This document shows positions 16,451-24,000 of a stretch of 30,701 bases of DNA, one piece after another; the first letter of the stretch is position 1, and every line of letters begins with the position of its first letter. The DNA is from Phycisphaerae bacterium (GTDB lineage: Bacteria > Planctomycetota > Phycisphaerae > UBA1845). The stretch is from the NCBI GenBank assembly GCA_021604825.1, contig BQJS01000029.1, positions 1-30,701 of the forward strand, written 5' to 3'. The notes below the pieces were generated by a model. The model saw only the letters and a program-made list of their open reading frames with translations, was not told the origin of the DNA and did no database searches. Made by a program: the position numbers and the translations under genes.

Positions 16451-17335
16451 ATGACTGCGACGTTGACTGAAATCCGAGAGGCCATCCTGCCGCCAACAGG
16501 CGACGTGTTGCTGCGTTTCCTGCGCGACGCCTATTACGGCCAGCAAGGTGAGCACACCACGGATGCGTATCCTGCGGAGATCGCCCTCAAAGCCCGCCAA
16601 CTTGGGCTTATCGGACAAGGCGAAAAACGCCACACGCTGACCAACCAGGGCTACATCGTCGGTAACGTTGCCAAGGAGTACTGCAACTGGGTCGATCACG
16701 GTCGCACCATGCCCACGCCCAAACCGCCGCAGTCGATGATCGACGGCAAGGACGTACTCGATTTGGGATGCAGTTTCGGTCGGTGGCTTTGGGAGTTTCA
16801 GCGCACGGCCAAATCGGTGATTGGTTTGGAATTGCAACCGGAATACGTCGAGTTGGGTTCGGCGCTGGCGCAGTGCGAAGGGATCGAACCGCCCGTGATC
16901 TACAATTCTGGCGTGGAAAAATTAGACGAGTACGTCGATCCCCAATCGATCGACTTCGTGTTTTCTCGCCTCGTTTTCAATCATGTGGATATTCATGCCA
17001 CATTGCCCAAGGTCGCCAACGTTTTACGGGTTGGCGGTGTGCTTTGGGTACAGGTGGAGACGTTTAGAAGTGCGTTCCACAGAATATTCGAGGGCGAATT
17101 GCGTTTGCGAAGTCGCGTCCTCGGCGCTTTTGCGATTCTTAATTCGATCGGATGCACACTAACAGGTCGGCAGATGAAGCTATCTGTCAAGGGTCGCATG
17201 CACGCCAGCCATCGGGTTGCCTATCCCACGCTCGGATGGTGGAAACGTTCACTCAAGAAGCTGGGCATCGAAGAATTCAAGGTCGAAGAACACGCCAACG
17301 GAAACGCCACATTCTCAGCCAAAAAAATTCGGTAG
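16451..17335 (+). CDS. Class I SAM-dependent methyltransferase
   Basis: A 294-aa soluble methyltransferase. The SAM-binding glycine loop is DVLDLGCSFGRW (about residues 101-112), followed by the acidic end of strand 2 in VIGLELQPEYVELG and the motif IV-like SIDFVFSRLVFNHVD. The post-motif LRVGGVLWVQVETF is also typical. The C-terminal part beyond residue 200 contains a helical, basic segment that may recognise the acceptor. As the last plus-strand gene before the minus-strand island, it probably methylates a sugar of the repeat unit or caps the chain, though this is inferred from position only. Start: ATG 16451 is preferred; TTG 16409 and GTG 16427 are in frame and possible. Confidence 0.88.
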   Translation: MTATLTEIREAILPPTGDVLLRFLRDAYYGQQGEHTTDAYPAEIALKARQLGLIGQGEKRHTLTNQGYIVGNVAKEYCNWVDHGRTMPTPKPPQSMIDGKDVLDLGCSFGRWLWEFQRTAKSVIGLELQPEYVELGSALAQCEGIEPPVIYNSGVEKLDEYVDPQSIDFVFSRLVFNHVDIHATLPKVANVLRVGGVLWVQVETFRSAFHRIFEGELRLRSRVLGAFAILNSIGCTLTGRQMKLSVKGRMHASHRVAYPTLGWWKRSLKKLGIEEFKVEEHANGNATFSAKKIR

Positions 17336-17375
17336 GGTGGCTACTGCGGAGTCTTGATGGCTTTCGCGCGCTACC

Positions 17376-17527
17376 GTCATTCCCGCGCATGCGGGAATCC
17401 AGAATTGAAGCAGAGATATCCACCGCACTCTCCACCACATGTTGTCGCAGCGGATACCTGGTGGCTGGTATCGTTTTTTCGGCACGATTGACGCAGGAGT
17501 CTGGATTCCCGCATTCGCGGGAATGAC
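17376..17527. repeat. REPIN-like inverted-repeat element, copy A
   Basis: Two arms of 27 bp (17376-17402 and 17501-17527) are inverted copies of each other with one mismatch, separated by 98 bp. Each arm is itself a near-palindrome around ATTCCCGC...GCGGGAAT. Copy B at 20709-20859 has the same arms and almost the same total length. The architecture, two REP-type palindromes in opposite orientation, matches non-autonomous REPIN/MITE-like elements moved by a transposase elsewhere in the genome. It fills the 248-bp gap between the methyltransferase and the convergent beta-helix gene and creates misleading short open frames. No transposase is seen nearby. Confidence 0.85.
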
Positions 17528-17583
17528 ACTGAGGCGCGCAACAGTGTGTCGGAATCTGGGCTCACCACGGTCGTAATCCGTAG

Positions 17584-19536
17584 TCAATATTCATCCGCCC
17601 CAACATCGAATCCGGCACCAATCGGTCGGGCGATGCCGTCGAAATCCACCATGATGCTGATGCCGTAGCGCTCTTCAAACTCTTCGTAGACCGCGCTCAT
17701 CGCACCGTGATCGATCGCGGGGCTGTCTGAGCGAAGATGCAGATTACTCTTGCGGGCGTCGGCAAAACTCGGGTCGTCCTCCACGCATTGCGACTTTTCA
17801 CCTTGGTGACCACCAATCGCCCGCACGTTTCTGGAGGAACGCCCGCCCCAGATTAAACGCAGTCCATCGTTTCGCTGCGAGAAGACGCAATTCTGGATGG
17901 ATGATTTCGATGCGGGTTCCGCGTGTTCAAAGAAGATGTGCTTCCCGTCCGGACGGTTGATGTCGGCGACGATGTTGTTGGTGATGACATAATCACCGTA
18001 GGTCGCAGCCGCATGAATGCCACCGTCTGCCCGCGTGATCGTGTTGTTGACGATGCTGCGATGCATGCCGCCGACGACGAGGATGCCGGCATTCGACCAC
18101 GATGTGTTGGGGTTGAAGTCGCCGTCGCTGTCGCGGATGTCGTGAATCACGTTTCCAACAATGTAGCTGTTCTCTCCGCCGGTGCTGCCACTTCCGCTGG
18201 CTTGCAAGATGCCGTAGTCGCAATCGTGGATGCGGTTAAAGAGAAACCAGATCCGTTCCGGATCGTATTGGCAGCCCATCCCCGCGCCCGGCGACGAGTT
18301 GCTGGGTACGTGATGGTGGGCGTGGTTCTGAGAAAAGACGACGTCGGTGGCTTGCTTGCACCACATGCCGGTTTGCTTGTTGCCGTACGATTCGTTGCGT
18401 CCGACGTAGATGTGGTGCGTCGAAGCTTGTGCCGCGAAGTTGCCAGCATTGATCTGGATGCCGTCGCCGCTGTTGGCGTACATCTCATTATCGACGACCC
18501 AAAGATTCGATACGCCGCTGCCCACCCCGATCCCGTGATAGTCTTCGTCGAAGTCGGCATTAACGTTCCCGTTGCCGTGGATCTTGCAGTCGTAGATCAC
18601 GATGTCATGGATCGGCTTGCCGTCCCAAGAGGCCAGTTGGACCGCCGACCCGCCGCAATTGGTCACTTCACTATGTCGGATGGCCATGTGGTGTGGGCCG
18701 TCCTTGACGAACAGCGGATTACCGCCGTCAAAGACCACATGTTCGACGATCAGATACTCGCCGGTCATGGTCACGCCTTCGGAAAAACGCACGGGCGTCG
18801 CGGGGTCGGCGCTGCGAATGATCACAGGCCGCTCAGCCGTCCCCTTGGCATGAATCGGAATCGTCCCGCCGATGCGATAGTTGTAAGGCCCGCCAGCAAG
18901 CACGACGACGCTACCGGCATCAAGTTCGGTCGGAATGCTTCGTCGGGGCTGCGATCGCGAACCGTTTGGATTACCGTCGTCGGTCGATCGCGGATGGGTG
19001 TTGTCGACATAGTGCGTCGCAAATGATGCGTTACCGTATTGTTTAGCCACCGTCTCAAAGATTCCAAATTCAGGTACGGGGATGCCAATCGGCGGAACCC
19101 ATTCGCTGACCAGAATCTCGACAGCCGCCTCCGACGTCTTCTCACCCTGACGAACGCGGAATGAGATTCGATCCGTGCCCATGAAATCTCTCTTGGGCAT
19201 ATAAACCAGCCGAGGCAATTCACCCGATAGCACACCGTTTGCAGGCTTTCCAACCAACTCAAACGAAGCAGCGCCCTTGTCACCATTCAGATAAGTCAAC
19301 GCGACAGCCGTCTTCTCATTGGCTCGAACACAAAGGCGTTGATCCACCGCCCGAAACGTAGCCGGCGCCGAACCCGCTGTTGCCGATCCACCGCCACCAA
19401 CCTGCGTGCCTCCGTCCGCACCGACAGCTAGGAACGCGACAGGATCGTTAAGAACACCGCAGCCGCCAAGCCAACCAACCAGCAACAAAGTCAGCATCCG
19501 TGCCTCCCTAGCCTTAATAGAAAAATGCGTCACCAT
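17584..19536 (-). CDS. Secreted right-handed beta-helix lipoprotein with Ig-like domain
   Basis: A 650-aa predicted lipoprotein. The signal HFSIKAREARMLTLLLVGWLGGC puts the lipidated cysteine at residue 26. Residues about 62-143 form an Ig/cadherin-like beta-sandwich (LVYMPKRDFMGTDRISF). Residues about 146-650 are a right-handed parallel beta-helix of pectate-lyase type, ending in SPAIDHG ... FDGIARP ... DVGADEY, the pattern of choice-of-anchor Q proteins. This helix is paralogous to the C-terminus of the giant gene at 21016-25782. Shared blocks include GGPYNY, FDEDxHG (329-335), NSGDGxQIN, STHHIYxGRNE and QYDPxxIWFL, whose acidic and histidine residues could be catalytic. Roles as lyase, epimerase or polysaccharide binder are possible; which one is not decidable. 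ATG 19536 has the better signal peptide; ATG 19497 has a stronger site (AGGGAGG). Confidence 0.88.
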   Translation of the reverse strand: MVTHFSIKAREARMLTLLLVGWLGGCGVLNDPVAFLAVGADGGTQVGGGGSATAGSAPATFRAVDQRLCVRANEKTAVALTYLNGDKGAASFELVGKPANGVLSGELPRLVYMPKRDFMGTDRISFRVRQGEKTSEAAVEILVSEWVPPIGIPVPEFGIFETVAKQYGNASFATHYVDNTHPRSTDDGNPNGSRSQPRRSIPTELDAGSVVVLAGGPYNYRIGGTIPIHAKGTAERPVIIRSADPATPVRFSEGVTMTGEYLIVEHVVFDGGNPLFVKDGPHHMAIRHSEVTNCGGSAVQLASWDGKPIHDIVIYDCKIHGNGNVNADFDEDYHGIGVGSGVSNLWVVDNEMYANSGDGIQINAGNFAAQASTHHIYVGRNESYGNKQTGMWCKQATDVVFSQNHAHHHVPSNSSPGAGMGCQYDPERIWFLFNRIHDCDYGILQASGSGSTGGENSYIVGNVIHDIRDSDGDFNPNTSWSNAGILVVGGMHRSIVNNTITRADGGIHAAATYGDYVITNNIVADINRPDGKHIFFEHAEPASKSSIQNCVFSQRNDGLRLIWGGRSSRNVRAIGGHQGEKSQCVEDDPSFADARKSNLHLRSDSPAIDHGAMSAVYEEFEERYGISIMVDFDGIARPIGAGFDVGADEY

Positions 19537-19572
19537 TGGCCCACGTCCCCGCCCGCAATCTTGCAACACACC

Positions 19573-19602
19573 ATTATGCCCAATTTCAACACATAATGGC
19601 AA
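19573..19602 (-). promoter_or_regulatory. Sigma70-like promoter of the beta-helix lipoprotein, overlapping an inverted repeat
   Basis: Read on the minus strand, TTGCCA (19597-19602) and CATAAT (19573-19578) are 18 bp apart and each matches the consensus at five of six positions. Transcription would start near 19566, about 30 nt before the ATG at 19536. The same stretch contains an 8-bp inverted repeat, CCATTATG (19571-19578) and CATAATGG (19592-19599), which could be an operator bound by a dimeric repressor. Confidence 0.5.
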
Positions 19603-19614
19603 GTAGACTAGTAA

Positions 19615-19633
19615 GTCGGGTCAAGGACCCGAC
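19615..19633. repeat. Short perfect palindrome
   Basis: GTCGGGTC and GACCCGAC form a perfect 8-bp stem around an AAG loop. It lies just upstream of the minus-strand promoter, in the 269-bp gap between divergent genes. Its style resembles the palindrome at 20910-20926, so it may be a dispersed intergenic repeat. Nothing else is recognisable from about 19634 to 19805. Confidence 0.5.
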
Positions 19634-19805
19634 ACTGTTTCGTGCAAGCACGTTCGACGTGATGGAATGAAGTGCCAACACAGATTCGCCCATAATGCCA
19701 AGAAAAATCGTGCTCTCAGACGTTGCCTGTGAATGTTAGTAGAATGAGCTGGACAATCGTGGCTTGGATTTTACCCAAGCGTGCTTTATCGCCCACTAGA
19801 CCCGA

Positions 19806-20180
19806 ATGCAACGGTGGCCTGGTCCGATGACGTTACTGCGCCGAACATGCCGATTTCCAATGCCCGCTGCATTAATGCTGTCGATCACAGCATTTTTCTT
19901 GATCGTATTTCCCATCGGCGTGTTGACCAGTGTCGTTCTTTTCGTACTCAACGAATTCTTACGATTGCTCTCTCCAACTCTCGCTATTGATTCTGGACTA
20001 ACGACATCTGCGATTGGAATCGCAACGGCACTTACGTTTTCGGGATGGGTGTCGGCTTACATCTACAGCTACTTGCGATGGAAGAGTGTGGATCGAGATA
20101 ACCGATTCTGCATCAATTGCGATTACGATTTGACGGGCAACGAATCTGGTGTGTGCTCGGAGTGTGGTGAGGCATTATGA
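19806..20180 (+). CDS. Small membrane protein with C-terminal zinc ribbon (Planctomycetota type)
   Basis: A 124-aa protein with two hydrophobic segments (AALMLSITAFFLIVFPIGVL and SAIGIATALTFSGWVSAYIY) and a cytoplasm- or surface-facing C-terminal zinc ribbon, CINCDYDLTG ... CSECGEAL, with four metal-binding cysteines. The CxYDLTG ... CxECG ribbon appears again in the next gene and is, to my knowledge, common in Planctomycetota membrane proteins of unknown function. ATG 19827 is an alternative start, with a GGTGGCCTGG stretch upstream. The stop overlaps the next start as ATGA. No role in polysaccharide synthesis can be read from the sequence; the pair may be unrelated to the surrounding locus. 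Confidence 0.8.
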   Translation: MQRWPGPMTLLRRTCRFPMPAALMLSITAFFLIVFPIGVLTSVVLFVLNEFLRLLSPTLAIDSGLTTSAIGIATALTFSGWVSAYIYSYLRWKSVDRDNRFCINCDYDLTGNESGVCSECGEAL

Positions 20181-20626
20181 TTCACAAGTCGGTAATCTTC
20201 GTCTCCCTAACACTAGCCGGTATGACGCTGACGATTTGGATCATGGGGCATAACGGATATGTTCGCATTTATGACACTGGTTGGAACGCGACGCGAACGC
20301 ATGTGTGTTGCTTATATGGTGGATTTGAATTTGAGCATGAGAGAGCGGGAACTCCGCATCCCTGCAGTTCGCCCGACTTGGCACCTTCGTGGATTTGGAG
20401 ACTATCAAGTCAATTCGGAACCAGAATACGCTTCCCAGTGTGGGTGCCGTTGATTCTGTTTTTAACCTATCCGGCGCTTGCGTCGATTTGCAGGCCCTTG
20501 CAAACACGTCGTCGTCGCAAACGCAACCGTTGCGTCAAGTGCGGTTACGACTTGACAGGATTGCCTGAACCACGATGCCCCGAATGCGGGGCTACACTTG
20601 TCCCGTCGAATTGCGAGGCGGCCTGA
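20177..20626 (+). CDS. Membrane protein with C-terminal zinc ribbon, partner of the preceding gene
   Basis: A 149-aa protein translated in an ATGA overlap with its neighbour. It has an N-terminal hydrophobic helix (SVIFVSLTLAGMTLTIWIMG), a central soluble loop with a CC pair and GGFEFEH, a second helix (FPVWVPLILFLTYPALASI), a basic stretch (RRRRKRNR) and a zinc ribbon, CVKCGYDLTGLPEPRCPECGATL. The basic stretch before the ribbon suggests the C-terminus is cytoplasmic. The middle region probably lies on the other side of the membrane. Both genes seem to form a two-gene operon of unknown function. The zinc ribbon is the best single clue that the DNA comes from the Planctomycetota. Confidence 0.82.
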   Translation: MIHKSVIFVSLTLAGMTLTIWIMGHNGYVRIYDTGWNATRTHVCCLYGGFEFEHERAGTPHPCSSPDLAPSWIWRLSSQFGTRIRFPVWVPLILFLTYPALASICRPLQTRRRRKRNRCVKCGYDLTGLPEPRCPECGATLVPSNCEAA

Positions 20627-20678
20627 AAGAACTTCTGCGGTTCAGGCGATTGAAGCAGGGCCCGTCATGCGTTTGGCG

Positions 20679-20698
20679 CCTGACTCCGTCAGGTTTCT
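20679..20698 (+). terminator. Weak intrinsic terminator after the zinc-ribbon genes
   Basis: CCTGAC (20679-20684) and GTCAGG (20688-20693) pair around a TCC loop, followed by TTTCTG. The stem is short and the T-tract impure, but it lies 53 nt after the stop of the second zinc-ribbon gene and in the correct orientation. Confidence 0.35.
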
Positions 20699-20708
20699 GT
20701 GCCTCTTC

Positions 20709-20859
20709 GTCATTCCCGCGCACGCGGGAATCCAGAATTGCATGACAAAACGTCAATGGCCTTTTTGCCGGATGCAGTCGCGATTGATCTTTTAGGGCAG
20801 GTAACGTCCAGGGGCCGGTGTGACGCATTCACCTGGATTCCCGCTTGCGCGGGAATGAC
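20709..20859. repeat. REPIN-like inverted-repeat element, copy B
   Basis: Arms at 20709-20735 and 20833-20859 match those of copy A (17376-17527) except at a few central bases, and are separated by 97 bp. The inner spacers of the two copies share little beyond the first bases (AATTG), so arm sequence and total length have been kept while the middle has drifted. Like copy A, it sits between convergently transcribed genes, here the zinc-ribbon gene and the giant beta-helix gene. Confidence 0.85.
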
Positions 20860-20909
20860 GTCGAGTGGGCCGTTTCCGTTTGCGAACATTCGTTTGTTGT
20901 TCGTTTTTC

Positions 20910-20926
20910 GGTCCGCACAGCGGACC
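20910..20926. repeat. Short perfect palindrome
   Basis: GGTCCGC and GCGGACC form a 7-bp stem around ACA. It lies between REPIN copy B and the terminator of the giant gene. It has no T-tract on either strand, so it is probably a small dispersed palindrome rather than a terminator. Confidence 0.45.
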
Positions 20927-20934
20927 CTACATGG

Positions 20935-20979
20935 TCAAAAAAACGGGGCCAAGCGATGTTTCGCCCAGCCCCGTTTCTT
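20935..20979 (-). terminator. Strong intrinsic terminator of the giant beta-helix gene
   Basis: On the minus strand AAACGGGGC pairs with GCCCCGTTT, with an inner GCGA/TCGC stem, and the 3' arm runs into seven T residues. It starts 37 nt after the stop codon at 21016. The plus-strand reading also gives a hairpin followed by TTTCTT, so it may stop transcription from both sides. Confidence 0.85.
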
Positions 20980-21015
20980 GAATGGAGATTGTGTGTTGCT
21001 GCTTTGGGTGCCTTC

Positions 21016-24000
21016 TTAGAACGGGGCTCCGATGTCTACCGTTGCTCGGTTCGGGCGGATGCTTACGCCGTACGTTGATTCGAACGTGTTGAAGACGCTC
21101 TCTTCGGCGTTGGATGAACCTGCGCCGATGGCTGGGCTGCCTGCTTGCAGCGCGAAGTTATCTGAGCCCGGGCTGACGAACATCGGGTTGGCGCTGAACG
21201 ATCCGGAGAAGCTCGTGGCTTGCGGATAGCTGTTGGCCCACTGGATGTCCACCGCGCTACCGTTCTGATAGAACAGGCAGTTGGTGATCGACGAGTTATT
21301 CACCGCGCCGGGATACTCGAGCATGATGTGTCGCCCGCCGGACTCGTTGATGTTCGAGATAATGTTGTTCGCGATGACATAGCTGCCATACGTCGCGGGG
21401 CCGTTGATTCCGGCTGGCACGTTGTACACCGTGTTGCTGAGGATGTAGCGGTTGTTCGTGCCGATGAGCGTGAACGCTGCGTTCGACCATGCCGACCCGG
21501 CGTTGAAGTCGTTGTTGCTATCGTGCAGGTCGTGGATAACGTTACCGATGTAGTAGCTATTGCCACCGCCGCCATCACCACTCATCTGCGCGAAGCCCGT
21601 ATCACAGTCATAGATCTCGTTGTACAAGAACCAGATCGGGTTCGGATCATACTGACCACCCATGCCAGCCGCGTGCAGCGACGAGTCGCTTGGACGGTTA
21701 CCGTGGGCGATGTTTTCCGACATGATCACGTGGCTGGACTGCTTCGCCCAGAAACCGGTCTGCTTGTTTTCCCACGCTTCATTGCGACCGAGGTAGATGT
21801 GGTGCGTTGACGACCAACCACCTTGTCCACCATTGATCTGCACGCCGTCACCGCTGTTGTGATACATCTCGTTGTCGAGCAGCCAGATGTTGTTCACCTT
21901 GTGGCCGACATTGATGCCGTGGAAGTCCTCGTCGAAGTTGGCCTGCCAGTTGCCCCAATCGTGGATCACACAATTCGAGATCACAATGTCGTGCATCGTG
22001 CTGCCATCCCATGAGATGATCAGGATGCCTGCACCACCACCACCGATGAACTCGCTGTTACGCACCGCGATATGATGGTCGCCACCGTCGGTGAACATAC
22101 CGTTGGCACCGTCGAACTCGATGTTCTCGACGATCATGTACTTACCGCCGAAGTTCACTGACCGGGTGATGCGCGGTCGGGCACCGGTTCGTGGACCTCG
22201 GACGAACACTGGCTGCTGTGCGGTACCGTTTGCAGACATTTGCAGGTCGCCACCGGACGAGTAGTTGTAAGGTCCACCGCGCAGTTCGACCACGCTACCG
22301 GCTGGCAGGTTGGTCGGAACGGTTACGCGTGGCTTCGACGGCGAACCGTTCGGGTTGTTGCTGTCGGTCGCGCTGCCGTGGTTGCGATCGACCCAGTGCG
22401 TGTAGTACGAATCGCTGCCGTAGGTGTTGGCCACCGTTTCACGCACGCCGAACGTTGGCTCGGGAATACCGATCGGTGCCACCCAACCGTCCGCGTCGCA
22501 CGAGTCGGTGCCTTCGTTGCAGAATTCGTCTGAATCGCATGGCAACGTGCCCGCGACGCACGAACCGCTCTGGCAAACTTCAACACCGTTGCAGTACAAC
22601 CCGTCGTCACAGTCGGCATTGCTGCCACACGGCTGACATCCGTCGGGCGTACCGTCGTTGTCGTTGTCAACGTTGTCGTCGAAACCGGGGCATACGTCGT
22701 TGCAGTCGGCGACACCATCATCGTCGGAGTCAACGTCAGCCGTACCGCAACCACACTCGCCAGCTTCGGTCTTGTCGGCATCGTCCGGGCACTCGTCGTT
22801 GCAATCGAGCGTGTCATCACCGTCTGAGTCAACGTCGGCTTGACCCGGGCACTGATCGACGCAGTCGGCGACACCGTCACCGTCTGAATCCGTCTCGGCG
22901 ACGTCGCAACCGCATTGGCCGGCACTTTGCTTCGACGCATCGTTCGGACAACCGTCGCTGCAATCGGGTTCACCGTCGCCGTCTGAGTCTTCGTCACAGT
23001 TCAAGAATTCAACGCCGAAGTCATCCCATTGCTTATCGCCTGCACCCATCGACCACACTCCAATCGTACCTTGCGTGGCTCGGGTGTTGCGGTCGTCGTA
23101 GCAGTCGATTTGCCAGTTGTTGGGTTCGTTGGAACCTTCAGCCCACACCTTGGCGCGGATTTCAGTTCGCGAACCGGTGTCTTCAAGTTCGACAAGGAAG
23201 TTGAACCAGGTGCCAGCACTCAGGCTCACGCCCGAATCGGTTTGGCCGCCAGAGATATCCGTACCGTGTGGTGAGATGTGGAACGTTCCGCCACCCCATT
23301 CGCGGAGACGATAGTACGAGTCGGTGTTCGGGAAGTCTGAGAAGAACGTCACACCGACGCCGCCAGTTGACGAGGTGGCACGCATGCGTCCGCTGAATTC
23401 ATAAGCCGTCCAGCTACCGCTGCCGTCACCAACCCAATGCGAGTGGATGTTGGTTTGCGTTGACGTGGTACCCAGCACCTTGTCGCCACCTGCGGTCTGC
23501 ACTTTGAACAGACCGTCGTTTTGGCTGAGGCTGTTGTTGGCACCGGTATCGAACCAGTTAACCGGGTCGCTGCCATCCGACAGACCTTGGAAGTCCTGGA
23601 CGAATCCACCGCCACTCGATTCGACGTCACAGACGTCGTTGTCTTCGTTGCAACTCTCTCCCGACGCGTCGTCGCAGGGCGCTTCACCGGCCATGCACAC
23701 ACCCGTATCGCAATACTCGGCACCGTTGCAGAAGAGGTTGTCGCTGCAATCGCTGTCGTTGGCGCACTCGTCGCAGACGTTGCGGTCTTCGGCACAGAGG
23801 TCTGAACCGCAAGGAGCGACGCCGGTTTTGCACGTTCCATTGTTGCAAGTTTCCGAACCGTTGCAGAATTGTCCGTCGTCGCAATCGGCATCGTTGCCGC
23901 AATCGTCGCAGCGGTCAGCCCCTTCGTTGCAGAGGTTTGCATCGTCGCAGGGGGCGACACCCGCGACGCAGGAACCCGCATCGCACAATTCGACACCGTT

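Noticed and set aside
17376..17527. Short open frames across the repeat elements, with peptides like FPRMRES and IPAHAGIQ
   Set aside because: They come from translating the palindromic arms, occur in several frames and have no start signals.
17923..19026. Long plus-strand open frame of 367 codons opposite the beta-helix lipoprotein
   Set aside because: It mirrors the codons of the real minus-strand gene, is full of low-complexity Val/Asp/Ala, and has no ribosome site or family motif.
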